From: Nymphaea colorata
Lineage: Eukaryota > Streptophyta > Magnoliopsida > Nymphaeales > Nymphaeaceae
DNA: 64,000 nt
Direction: 5' to 3'
Assembly: GCF_008831285.2 (NCBI RefSeq)
Contig: NC_045138.2
Location: 3,948,143-4,012,142, forward strand
In this document: positions 34,060-45,500 of the stretch, piece after piece
How the letters are laid out: each line of letters starts with the position of its first letter
How positions within the stretch are numbered: the stretch's first letter is position 1
Program-made: the position numbers and the translations under genes
The notes under the pieces: generated by a model
The model's database searches: none
What the model was told of the DNA's origin: nothing
The model's input: only the letters and a program-made list of their open reading frames with translations

Positions 34060-35484
34060 CTGTACGTTGAGAAAAAATAGAAACAGTCAAGCGATAGATC
34101 ACAAAAAGCCAATACTGGTTTTATGGTTAGTAATCGTTTTTATTATCAAATTCCGATTACTTTTTTAGTTTGTGTAATTGGATAGAACATGCTCGATTTC
34201 GAGTCCCCCAAACAGATGCCGTTCCCTTTGCTTGCACACCAAACAGTCCCAAGGAGGCGGTTGGCTGTGCCTATGTAAGGTAACGGTACGAGTCAACGAC
34301 TGCCTTGACCTGCCGGTGGCATCCACCGAGATTAGCTTAGGTCCACTTGGTGGTTCGAACCACCGTTGGCGGGAATGAATTCTTCAATCATAGTCACAGA
34401 AAACAGTCAAAAACGTTTTCTTTCGACAAAAATGTGAAAAAAATGCGATAAAATAACCAGCTGTTTAAAACTTTAAAGAAAACACACTTTCTTGAAAAAG
34501 GCATTAAAAACAAAAAAAAAAATCGCATTTTTTCAGCTTTTTCTTTTTTCATTTTGCTTAATGTCAAACAGTTTTTTTTTTCATTTTTCATTTTTTATTT
34601 GTTACAAATCTTATCTTTTGATGTTTATGTTATTAGTTTCTCACTTTTTTTTTCCAGTTTTAGTTTTTTTAAATTTTTAAAAATTTACCATATTTTTCTC
34701 GTATTTTTGTTGTCTTTTTTAAGCCCGAGAAAAATCTCACCGTTTAAAACTCCAAAAATAAGAAAAATCTCACCGTTTAAAACTCCAAAAATTTATTTGT
34801 AACTATGCTTCAATGATCAAGCTTGAAGGTGACTCACGCTCGTCATCAATCCAGCTTTTCATCTATCCTATCCCGCCCATACCCAGCACCGACCCTTTAA
34901 TTCCCTGCAAACCATACCTAATTTGGATCTGGATCTAGATCAAAATCTTAGAATGGATCTAGACTAATACATTTGGATTTGGATCTATAATTTGGATATA
35001 AAATTCAGATTTGGATCTGAATGTTAGATTTAGATCTGGGCTGAGATGGAAACATGGAATGGGATCTAAATTTGGGACCAAGGGTTTGAATTCAGACAAA
35101 AAAAATGAGAATTGCATTGTCAAAGAAGGAAATAATAGACTCATAAAAAAATTCAGAATTATGATTCCACTTTGGAAGTGGAATTATAATTTTAGAATTT
35201 TAGAATTTTTTCTGGAAACATGTCATGGAGGCTTTAATTCTCTAATTCAAGAAATTTTTGATTCCTATTAAATCAAGCATGTCATAGGGTTAGGCATGGC
35301 CCAATCTAGTAAGAAGCGCCTGCGCCAAGCAATTGAATAATGACGATGCGGTCGAGTGCAATGCATCCGACTGGTAGGTGCATGGTCTAGAATGGTTTCA
35401 TGATGAATGCCACTAGAATATGGGCCACCTGATGTTAACTTGGAACTCTCGGCTGGTAAAAATGCATTGAAAGGGACAACAGTG
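34060..35484. other. No gene seen; includes 'ggatct'-rich repeat
   Basis: 34,170-34,380 is GC-richer, with a GGTTCGAACC box-B-like word near 34,353 but no tRNA fold around it. 34,400-34,800 is T-rich. 34,920-35,060 is packed with 'tggatctg/agatct' words, similar in style to the decayed MITE-like repeats. No coding domain was recognised. Confidence 0.45.
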
Positions 35485-35668
35485 AAGTAACGTCTCTTGT
35501 TCGAATCTGTGGAGTGTCATGTCCCAACGCACGCTACTCCTGGTCCAACGCAGCTCTGTGAAAACCGTGGGGGGCGGGCACAGAGGGGGGACCGAAGGCC
35601 TCTCTTAAGAGTGGTGGCAATGAACGGCTCACCCCTAAATAATAATAATAATAAAAAAAAGTAACGTC
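35485..35668 (+). mobile_element. SINE-like insertion with a 10-base target-site duplication
   Basis: AAGTAACGTC at 35,485-35,494 is repeated at 35,659-35,668. Between them lies a 164-base body with a box-B-like TGTTCGAATCT near its start and a (TAA)n/poly-A tail at its end. The box-A part is absent, so it appears 5' truncated, as reverse-transcribed insertions often are. Confidence 0.6.
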
Positions 35669-36869
35669 AACGATGGACCATGCATGAACTCTTTTATGGT
35701 GAAATGCACCAAAAAAAACAGCTGGAGAACGTGGCTCTATGATTTCATGCTGAAGTTCGTGGGATATGTTGGAATCGAGGGTGACAGTACCACTGCAAGA
35801 CGTGTAGACTTCTTTATTGCACTTTTATCAGATTTTATATATAAAGAAAAAATCAATGATGTCATACCCCGGCTAGTCGCCACATGTCAGTGAATGGACC
35901 ATATAAACAAGTGTCAAACACGCGCGCGCACACAAGAAAAAGTGGTAGGTACCAAGTCCTTACGAGTCGTAAGGAATTACGTTGCATGTTGGTCTCTATT
36001 AATATTCAACGGTGATGATCATTTATGCGTTGGCTTTAAAGATATATATTTATTGGTGGATCTTCCATTTCCATTTGAAAAATGCGTTAACAAAGATCCC
36101 AAACACGAACTCGCTTATAAGTCCACGAGCAACGAGTGGAGCCACAACATTTCGGGTGAAGCGCATTAGTTATAAAATTTTAAATTTTTAAGGAATACTA
36201 ATATATGAATATGAACAACTTTTACGTCTGTGTGGGCCATTGCCAACACAATGCCCACACCTACTTCCACCCATGTCATGAACCATGCCAAAATTACTCA
36301 TGTGAATCTTTCTAGTGCGGCCTTGTCGGTATTGCATTATTGCCTCTTCAAAAATCATATGCAAGTTCTGTCTCCCTCCTTCCCAAAACCTTCCTTGGCT
36401 GATCTTTTGACAAGGAATAGAGGGCTCGCCATGCTCCTTAGCATCCTACGAAGCGACAAGCAAAGAAGGAGAAGAACACATACCCGAGGAGCGCGATATC
36501 GCCAGAATCGACTGCCGACGATCCCCAAAGTAGTATTATATGCCAAAAACAACTCTACCGTGTATAACGGGAATAAAACACGTTTTTTTTAAAAACGTTT
36601 TTATCATTTTTTATTTTTTATAATTTTTAAGATGTATTAAATGTTTAAAATATTTTAAAATTTTGTCGAATTATTCCCAAAATATATAACTTTGTCGTAT
36701 TATACCCATCGTTTTCTTTGCCGTTTAATACCCATACATGTTTTTTTGTGACAGTACCCCAAACAAAGGATGATGGAAACCACTTTCAAAGAAATTTTTG
36801 GAGTGAAGGAAAGAGAAATCAATTCGGAAAGGAAATCCACAGGATTTTGGAGCGGGGGAGGGGTGTTTA
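35669..36869. other. No recognisable gene
   Basis: Short frames at 35,684-35,893, 35,894-36,169 and 36,230-36,592 (120 codons) have no features I recognise. The longest lacks any conserved motif. I would not call them genes. Confidence 0.4.
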
Positions 36870-37200
36870 TATTAAAAGGTCATCTACACCTGTGATTGGA
36901 CAAACAGTCTACCAGCGAAAACGTTCACCGATGTAGATCTGACTACAGTGGTGATCAACTTCACCGTTACGTTCTAATTCAATGGTATAGACTACTACTA
37001 TACCTTCCTGCCGATTGGTTTACAATTTTAAAAAACTATACCGGTGGATATGGATCACAGTTGTAGGTCATGCCTTCCAATTTTTTGTTCAGGATGATCC
37101 TGGTAAAAATTCACTTATACCGGTGAACAGTGATCACCAGTGTAGTTCCCTGTCTATGCTAGTGAAAATAATCACCGATACAGCCTTGTTTTTTTCTTTT
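36870..37200. repeat. CACTA-like subterminal repeat region
   Basis: Repeated 'taccggtgaa/ggt', 'atcaccgat' and 'gatcac(c)ag' words occur in both orientations, as in the non-coding ends of plant CACTA elements. No terminus or transposase is visible. Confidence 0.35.
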
Positions 37201-37979
37201 TTTTTTCCTACTGTGAGGTAGATTTTGTCTTCTTAAATCAATTATCTTCCAAGTAGTTGACTACTAAATTTTGGCATTAATTATTTCCACCAGAATTCTT
37301 TAATCCACCGGGAGAACTTTCAACGGAATGACTGGCTGAGAATTAAAAAGACCCCACTATATAGCCCACATAGGTCATTTCAAGGAGGTGGTGGTATCTA
37401 CTCCCTCTCTGAGATAAACAAAGTTGTTATGCTTCAGCTCATGGTGTCCTTACCAGTCTTGCGGGATCTCTAGGTCAAAATTAACAGAAGCAAAAACCAC
37501 CATTCTTGGCTTTGTAAGAATATAGTGAAGTATTGAGATGATATCAAAGAAAACAAGTAAAAAGAAGTCTTTCTAAAAGATGACAGATTCAGTTTTGCTT
37601 AGACAAATGGAATGCCACTATTCCAATAAAACTAGTGCATGTTCAGGATCATGGGGAAGTTCTATCCATAGCGTTGGTTGGGTGTCTTCCGCTGGAAACA
37701 TTTTAGCTGTGGATTAGAAAGAAAACAAGAGGGAGAGGTGGAACTCTGCTTTGATCTTAATCTTAATACCATGGCCGCTTGATAGAAGTTTCAAGTATTA
37801 TATTCATATTCCATTATAGAGTCGTATGTAACAAAAAATAGAAGCTATTATCAATAGAGGAGTGATTGAAGTCAGGCTGAAGTGTTACCTTACCTTGAAG
37901 ATCATGTTTTCTTGAAATGAAAATTCTCCCCCACATATATTGATGGAAGAAACAGCGTCACTTAGATAAATACTGATGG
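37201..37979. other. No gene seen
   Basis: Intergenic sequence between two CACTA-like repeat regions. It could be the inside of a decayed element, but no coding trace is left. Confidence 0.35.
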
Positions 37980-38355
37980 CATTGACACGCCGTTTGTAAA
38001 AGTTGTATATTTATATGTGCTCAAGATAACTCAGTAAACAATGGGTTGTCTTACGTCGACTAAGGGAAGACCCACTATTAATGACAGCGGATGCGAACGT
38101 TGGTGATTCAATAAGCACTGATGGTTCTCCTTGAACGTTAGTGATAATCATTTCAATACTGACGGTTCCCATAATAGCTGGTAAATATCTAGTCTTTACA
38201 TATGCCTATGGACATTGACACTCTTTATTGTCACCGTTGTCATGCGTTGGTAAAGGCAGGTCTTCATTGTCACTGTCGGTATCTCTCGTCAATCGACTTT
38301 TACTGATGGGTTTCCTTCTATCCGTCAGTAAAACGTGGGCTTTTTTGTTTTTCAC
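37980..38355. repeat. CACTA-like end with 'actgacgg' repeats
   Basis: Words such as 'tactgacggtt', 'ttactgatggg' and 'ccgtcagtaaaa' repeat, followed by ACGTGGGCTTTTTTG. Read backwards this is CAAAAAAGCCCACGTTTTAC, close to the start of many plant CACTA elements. The exact CACTA end is degraded. Confidence 0.45.
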
Positions 38356-38679
38356 ACGATTAAATATCTGCTCCATATTTGCAACATATATTTGGATTTA
38401 GGCAAGCAGCTTAAAGTATAATAGTATCATTTCAAAAAGAGAAAGATTTGAAAGAGAAAGATTTAAAGAGAGAGACTAAAACAAGAAAAAAAAAAAAAAA
38501 AAAAAAGAGAAATCAGAGCGAGAACAGAAGATAACGAAAGAAGTAAAAGAGAACGAGATGTTGAAATGGGAAAAGGAGAGGCTAAGATGAGAGAGGAAAG
38601 AGAGAGAGGGAAGTCAAGAAGAGAGAGAGAGAAGGCCGGCAAAGAATATGTAGGAGAGAGGAAGAGAGAGTGAAGGCAG

Positions 38680-38800
38680 GCAAAGAACAATGTTGCACAC
38701 ACATTCAGTCTACAGTACAGTATATATACATATATATAGGGAGAGAGAGAGAAGACCCGCAAAGAACAATGTTGCACACACATTCAGTCTACAGTACAGT
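38680..38800 (+). repeat. 42-base exact tandem duplication
   Basis: The block starting GCAAAGAACAATGTTGCACA at 38,680-38,721 recurs exactly at 38,759-38,800. The spacer is tatata and gagaga sequence. Confidence 0.9.
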
Positions 38801-38825
38801 CTTACCTCCTGTATTCTGATTCACA

Positions 38826-38853
38826 ATATATATATATATATATATATATATTA
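38826..38853. repeat. (AT)n microsatellite
   Basis: A short alternating AT run within the purine-rich region. Confidence 0.85.
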
Positions 38854-39370
38854 ATGACATAAAGTGTTGGGTATAAGGGATTGGACTTATTTTGATCTCA
38901 ATTATTAGCTTGGTTTACCTACCAAGTTATCTTAAGATAGAAGAGAGAAATGAGAGATTTTAATAGACAAATAGAAGAGAGAGATATAGTCTAATGAAAG
39001 AGAGGGAAAAAGAGACTATAAGAGAAGGACAAATTGAAGAGTAAGAGATGAATAAAAGAGAGGCAAAATGATTTTTCGAGAGAAAGAGAAAGAGAAAAAA
39101 AAAATTAAAGGAGAGAGATAAATTGAAGAAAATAGAAAGAGATATTTTAAGAGAGAAATTGAAAAGAGATCCACCTGAATAAAAAAAAAAAGAGTGGAGA
39201 TCACCTGCAGGTTGTTTTGGGGATTCTCATTTGAATAAGTATGCTTCATAGGGATCATGCATCCAAACTTGAGAAAGGAGAAGTCTTGGTGATGTAGAAG
39301 ATTAGGGTTGGGGGATTTTTCCAGGCCTGTAGAGCACATGTGCTCACCACAGTCCAAATTAGCAGTGGGC

Positions 39371-39800
39371 TTAGGGATGTCAATATATCCAATTTGAATC
39401 GGATATCCGACCGATCCGATCCGAAAAAAACGGATATGGATAAAAATTTAATATCTGATTGAAAAATCGGATCGGATTCGGATTTAATAAATGACATCCG
39501 ATTGGATTCGGATTCGAATTCGGATATACATGAATATCGGATCGGATTCAGTTTTAGAAAAATATCCTCTATCTAATACTTGAAAAATGGCAAAATTCGG
39601 TTCAAAATTCGGATTCGGATTCAGATATAAAGATAAAAATCGGATTCGGATTGTAAAATCGGATTTCGGATTCGGATTCGGATATGACTTTGCTTTGTTC
39701 GAATTCGAATTCGAATCCGAATCCGAATATATGACTATCCGAAAAAACGGATATGGTTGAAGATGTATCCGATCCGAATCCGATCCGTTGACATCCCTAA
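39371..39800. mobile_element. Palindrome-rich MITE with GGGATGTCAA ends
   Basis: TTAGGGATGTCAA at 39,371-39,383 is the exact reverse complement of 39,788-39,800. The 430-base interior is built almost wholly of CGGAT, ATCCG, CGAAT and ATTCG words, so it can fold on itself in many registers. There is no coding capacity. A 5'-truncated partner is at 19,091-19,235. The target-site duplication may be TA. The transposase family that mobilised it is not known to me. Confidence 0.7.
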
Positions 39801-40205
39801 GTAGGCTGGTTAAACTTTGATGCCAACCAATGGGTCTAGTCTTTCTTATAAAATTAGCAACTAGAAAGCAAAGAAAGGTGAGAGAGAGAGAGAGGGCCAA
39901 GAAAGATGAACCTTATTCACAATAAAAATTATATCACAGATCAACCTTATCTATAATATTAAAAGAGAGAGATCAATCAGAGGGGGAGAAAGTGGGAGAG
40001 CGAATGAGAGGTAGCGGTTGGCAAATCGAGGATAGATAGAGAGAGATTAATAATATAGAGAGGAATTTTAGGGAGAGAAATTAAAGAGAGATTAATAAAA
40101 GAAAGAGAAAATCAGTCTCGAGAGAAATTGCAGAGAGTGAGATGGAAGAGATAGAAAAAGAGATTGTAAAAAAGATATGAAAGAGAGGGGGGGAGAGAGA
40201 GAGAG

Positions 40206-40375
40206 AGACTGATAAAGAGAGAGACTGAGGGATTTTAAGAGACAAATAGAAGAGAGAGAGAGATTGATAAAGAGAGACTGAGGGATTTTAGGAGACACAT
40301 AGAAGAGAGAGAGATTGATAAAGAGAGAGAATGAGAGACTTTAAGAGACAAATAGAAGAGAGAGAGAGATTAATG
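40206..40375 (+). repeat. Tandem repeats of about 51-56 bases x 3
   Basis: 'gattgataaagagaga' recurs near 40,208, 40,262, 40,312 and 40,370 (last one variant), with 'actgagggattttaagagac' and 'aaatagaagagagaga' between. Confidence 0.8.
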
Positions 40376-40619
40376 AAAGAAAAATAAAGAAATTTTAAGA
40401 GAGAAAATTGAAGAGAGACAGCGAGAGTGAAAGTGATACAGAAATGAAATAAATTCAAGAGAGACGAATAAAAGAGAGAGACAGTGATTTTCAGGCGAAA
40501 GAGAGAGACATTTAAAGGTGAGAAATAAATCGAGGAGAAATAGGAAGAGAGATTTTAGGAGAAAGATTGAAAGAGGTGAGAGAGACAGGGAGAATTCATA
40601 AAAGAGAGAAAAAAATAGG

Positions 40620-42461
40620 TTTGTGCACATTGCCTATGTAAGCAGATTCTCATTCCCTACTTTAGAAAGATTGAAGTGCAGTGGTTTTTCTTGTGCTAAC
40701 AGGTTCTTAATGTATAAATGACAAGAGGAAAGTGCATATCACTTTTTTTGGTTTCTTGCACTCTAGCAGTAATGATGTTGACAATGGTCGCTAGGAAGTT
40801 CAAGGAGAGGAGAATTCTCACGGAGACTTGGCTACTGAATTGAAGGCCTGGTTCTACAACAGTGTTAAACGAGTCAAATTACTTTCCACACTGTTATTTG
40901 GTGCCTATGGACTTTCAGGAAATATGTTCATGTTTGGTAAAACTAAAAGGAGCACTTCTGCTGAAGCTGAGATGATTTGGACAAAAGGCTCAGAATAATC
41001 TGTGCTTGCTGAGGAATAAAGAAACATTTTTTATTTGCATAAGATGTGGTTGAAACTGGGTGTTTTTGTAGGGGATTGGCTAGTAGCAAAACCATTGTCA
41101 CAAAAAACGTGTATGTGTATTATATGGCAAGAAATATTTCTCAGGTATAATACAGCAAAGTTTTTTGTGAATTTTTATGTGACGTAGAAGATTGGAATGA
41201 GCAATTTTTCCGATTTATTTAACAGCAATCATATATCTTGCCAGCCTGTGATAACATGGGCTCACCGCAGTCCAAATTAAACAATGGGCACGTTAAACTA
41301 GAAATTAAAGAAAGTGGCAGACCAATAATTTGTACTCACAACCATAATATACTGTTCTTACATAAAAGTGAGGTCATGAAATTGCAAAGGTACTATACTA
41401 TTTGAAAGGTGTTATAATATACTTGATGGAGTGACAAATCCATGGAGCAATCTACTATTTATGGCTGTTCGCCACTGCTGCCACTGTGGTAACCCAGATT
41501 CCAGTAGGATTTTTGAAAATTTTCTTTCACATTTGAACTCCAAAGGTACAACATTATAGGTATGGAAAAAAAAGAAGTAGAGAGTGACTGGATGCATGAA
41601 AATTTAAAACTAGCAGTTTTAATTGTTCTAAGTTTACCAAAAAAAATGTGGGTCATTAAATTCAATTCATGTCCAATAATTGTCATATATATATACATAT
41701 ATATATATTATATACTCAAGAAAAATCTCAATGACATTAGACATGGGGTAAAATGGTTTCAGACTTATTTTGATCTCAATTATTAGCTTGCTTCACCTAC
41801 CAAATTGTTTTAAACATAATATGTGAATGGCTATATTTAAAGAAAAAATGTTTTGTACGTTGGATTTAGACACAAGTAATTGTTGCTTTGGTTCAACCAT
41901 CGGTAGCCAAATGTTTTTGCTAACTTTATAATAATCTTTCTCTCTCTCGCTACGTGCACTCATGTGACTTTATGCCAATCTTAACATTATGACAAAGGTT
42001 GGATCTGGTTTAATGGATTCAATATGTACTTTTACGACCGAGCCCAAATTTGACTCTAAAGTTCAGCAACTTGTTCGCAGGAGCTATTTGGTGATAATAT
42101 CAAAATAAATGTGAGTTGAAGATTGAATATGCATATTAGTTTACGAAATCAGGTAAACAAGAGCATTAACACGAAATCTGACGAACCTGAAAAGAGGAAC
42201 TCTAAGGAGATGTAGAAGGCTTCGGTTGGGGATTCTTTCCATCAGATTTATTTAGCTGCTATTAAATTAAATAATTAAACTTCTTCTTTAGCACAATTTA
42301 GTAAAGAAAAATGTGATTTGAGTATTTCCCTATGTCATATTATTATAAACATAGGCCTGGATGAGTTTTTATATTAAAGCCACTTGGTGCCATATTGCAT
42401 CTACTCTCTACCACTGGCAAGTCAATCATGTGGTGGAGCTAATTGTCAGCAGCATAGTCTT
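40620..42461 (+). other. Upstream region of the NLR gene, no other gene
   Basis: It holds repeated pieces of NLR upstream sequence. A 'gtagaagattggaatgagca ... ccagcctgtgataacatgggctcaccgcag' block lies at 41,175-41,275, with a related shorter piece near 42,210-42,250. Relatives occur at 39,285-39,365 and 53,560-53,660. Another block, 'gacttattttgatctcaatt' at 41,763, repeats 38,886. A TATATA-rich stretch lies near 41,685-41,710. No open frame of note. Confidence 0.55.
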
Positions 42462-42469
42462 TATATTTA
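42462..42469 (+). promoter_or_regulatory. Possible TATA box of the NLR gene
   Basis: TATATTTA lies 80 bases before the chosen ATG, a plausible spacing for a plant promoter with a short leader. No other support. Confidence 0.35.
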
Positions 42470-42548
42470 GCTCTTTGCCTTTCTTCCTCGACACTTGAGA
42501 ATTGCTTCCCTTCCTCTTGCTCTTCTACCTGTTGAGAGACTAGGGAAA

Positions 42549-45500
42549 ATGGCAATAGTAATCGACACACTTGCAGAAACAGCTATTTCGAGTCTGTTGG
42601 GGGCTGTAACCAGTTTGATGAAAGAAAAGATGGACCTCATCTTGAATGCTAAAGACGAACTCAAGTATCTCCAAAGGAAGCTGGAACACTTGCAGAAGGC
42701 CCTCAAAGATGCAGATTGCAAGCCCTTTTTTAGCAATGAGCGCAACAGGGATCTGGAGGGAAAGCTGAAGGACATTGTTTATGATGCCCAGGACATCATC
42801 GAAGAATACCAAACCATAATAGATCTCAGCAAAAGGCAGAGGGGTTCTGTATCTTCGTGGAACAAGGTAAGAAAACCATGGATCACTCTTTGCTCTTGCT
42901 TTAAGGAACATGTATCTGCTTCCTACCAACTTGGAAATGAAATTAAAAACATCAATCAAAGGCTTGATGACATAGAAAAAGATAGTAAAATGGTGGATTT
43001 GCTCAACACAACACCGCAAGAGAGTAGGGGTGAGGGCTCTATTGGTGGTAAACATGACAATCCTCGAGAGACAACCCATCATATAGGTACTGCACAACCA
43101 CTCATAGGCAGGGCAGACGATAAGGAGAAAGTGAAAGCACTCTTGTTTGATGGCTCTATGGAGAGTAGCGTGCTAGGAAAACATGGTGTTTCTATTGTAT
43201 CCATTGTAGGCCAAGGCGGAGTAGGGAAAACTACTCTTGCAAAAATGGTCTTTAAGGAAGTAGAAGAACAATTTGGGAAACACAGGTGGTGGGTTTATGT
43301 TTCAGAGAAGCCAAACCGTACATGTTTGCTGCAAAAAATACTAAAGGAAGTATGCAAGATGTCGGAAAGAGAAGTTGAGGGTATTACTTCCTTGAGTGAG
43401 TTGTGCACACAATTACAGAGTGAACTCTCAAACAGCAAGTTTTTTTTGGTCTTAGATGATGTATGGGAATTAGGTTGGTGGGAGGGAGAGGTAGAGAACA
43501 CCTTGAGGGGAGGTGCAAAGGAGAGCAAAATTTTGATCACCAGTAGAAAGGTAGAAGTCTCTCAAGGGATTGGTGCTAAAATGCATAAATTGCCAGAAAT
43601 GACTTTCGATGAAAGTTGGAGATTGTTTCTGGATGTGTCATTGAAAGAAGAAAATGAGTTGGTAAGTCGCAATTTGAAAGGTATTGGGCAGAGGATAGTG
43701 GGCAAGTGTGGTGGTTTGCCGCTTGTTGTCCGGACCGTAGGGTCCTTAATGCGTACAAAAACAATGACGAAAGATGACTGGAAAAGCGTTGAGAAAAGCG
43801 AGATATGGGAATGGAAGATGCCCGCCTCATCGTCATCCTCTGAAATATGTGGTCGCATTCTTCCTGGTCTCATGTTGAGTTACGATGACTTGCCATATTA
43901 TTTGAAGAATTGTTTTGTATATTGCTGTATTTATCCAAAGGATTGTGAGATAAAAAGAGATAGATTGGTCATGCAATGGATGGCACACGGATTGATTGAT
44001 CAAAAGAAAGGCATTGATGTGGAAGTGACAGCAAATCAATGTATTGATGATTTGATAAATAAGTGCATGATTGAAGAAACTGAAGAAGGGGATGTAAAAA
44101 TGCATGACATTTTGCATGACCTTGCCTCCTATATAGGTGGAAATGAATATAGTCATGCCTCTCCTACTGCACACACCCGCCATTTGTCAATATTTGCTGT
44201 AGACAATGTAGAAGCAACCATGCGTAATGCTTCAGCGGTAGCAAATAAGTCACGGACATTGTTGAGTGGATCCTTGCCTATGGTACAGTTCACCAATTTC
44301 AAGTGGATGAGGGTGTTGTCATTGATGAAATGTCATATACATGAACTACCAAACTCCATTGAAAACCTGTCACTTCTAAAATATCTTGATCTAAGCTTTT
44401 CTGGTGTGAGACAGTTGCCCAATTCAATCGGTAAACTCTGGAACCTGCAAACATTGAATTTAAACCATAGTGAAATTGAAGAGCTGCCCAATGAAATGGG
44501 AGAACTCTCCAACTTGAGGTATCTTGGGCTTGAACATACAACACGTTTGAATTTTATAGCCGAAGGCTTGGGGAAGCTTACCAATTTACGGACCTTAAAA
44601 AGGTTTCTTGTATGTGATGACAAAGGGGACATAAGAGGATGCAATATTAGGGAACTGAAAGACTTGAATAAACTAAAGGGACATTTGTCAGTAGAAGGTT
44701 TGGACGGGGGAAGGGTGAAAGTAATTGATGCAAAGGACGCACATCTTAAGGAGAAGCACGAGCTAACTGGTGTGGAATTAGACTTCAAGGTGGGAAAAAA
44801 TGACGTAGTGGGCAGTGCTTCAGAACAGAAGTGTTTGCTGGAGGCTTTGGAACCTCCACATGGCATAGAGAGCTTGGCAATTTGTGATTATAAAGGTGAA
44901 AGGCCTATGTGGTATTTGGACACCAACTATGTGGAGCTGCAGACATTACGGCTGCAATGTTGCCCATTGTGGGCAACAGTGATAGGAATTAAATCACTGG
45001 AAAAGTTGGAGGTCAACACCTGCCCTACACTGTGCGAATTGCCGAGCATGCCCATGCTAAAGTCCTTGAAAATTCGGAGCTGTGATGGACTCAACACAAT
45101 CGGTGACTTGCCCAACTTGGACTGGTTGCAGGTGGAAGGATGTGGCAGCCTAGAACAATTATCTCATGGCATGCCTGCTCTCAAGTGGTTGGATGTGTAT
45201 GGATGTTATAAGTTGAAGACTCTCGCTAACATGCCTGCCTTGGAGTGGTTGGAGGTGAGATATTGTGAGAGGTTAGAGCAAGTAGCTGATGTTCGCATGC
45301 CAGATTTAAAGAGGCTGTGGTTGTCTAATCTGAACACTCTGAAGCAGCTCCCTGCTCACCTTCCTTCACTCGAGGATCTGAGAGCATGGGATTTGCTCAA
45401 CTGGGAAGGATGGCCAGCAGCTGGATCAAAGGAATTAGCAACAGAAACTTTTATGCCATGCTTAAGAGAGGTGGAATTTCAGAACTGTCCAAAGATGCAG

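Larger units (their letters stand above)
38440..40615 (+). repeat. Purine-rich tract, interrupted by a MITE
   Basis: The plus strand is overwhelmingly A and G ('agagagaga', 'aagagagag') at 38,440-38,660, 38,940-39,200 and 39,860-40,610. Long Ser/Leu/Phe-rich frames on the minus strand are by-products of this bias. Smaller repeats sit inside it (38,680-38,800 and 40,206-40,375). It ends about 1.9 kb before the NLR start. Confidence 0.85.

Noticed and set aside
34320-34375. Possible tRNA gene because of GGTTCGAACC
   Set aside because: No box A at proper distance and no cloverleaf can be drawn around it.
35684-36592. Three neighbouring plus-strand frames of 69-120 codons that might form one gene
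   Set aside because: No shared frame, no splice sites linking them and no recognisable domain.
38463-40630. Several Ser/Leu-rich minus-strand frames
   Set aside because: They result from the GA-rich plus strand (TCTCTC on the other) and have no domain or start context.
42495-42548. Upstream ATG of the NLR gene (18 codons longer)
   Set aside because: The added residues are not part of the coiled coil. The homologous copy at 54,018 conserves only the downstream ATG context.
42540-43097. 185-codon minus-strand frame
   Set aside because: It lies wholly antisense to the NLR coiled-coil and NB region, where the plus-strand frame has all expected motifs.
44333-44866. 177-codon minus-strand frame
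   Set aside because: It is an antisense shadow of the LRR part of the NLR gene.
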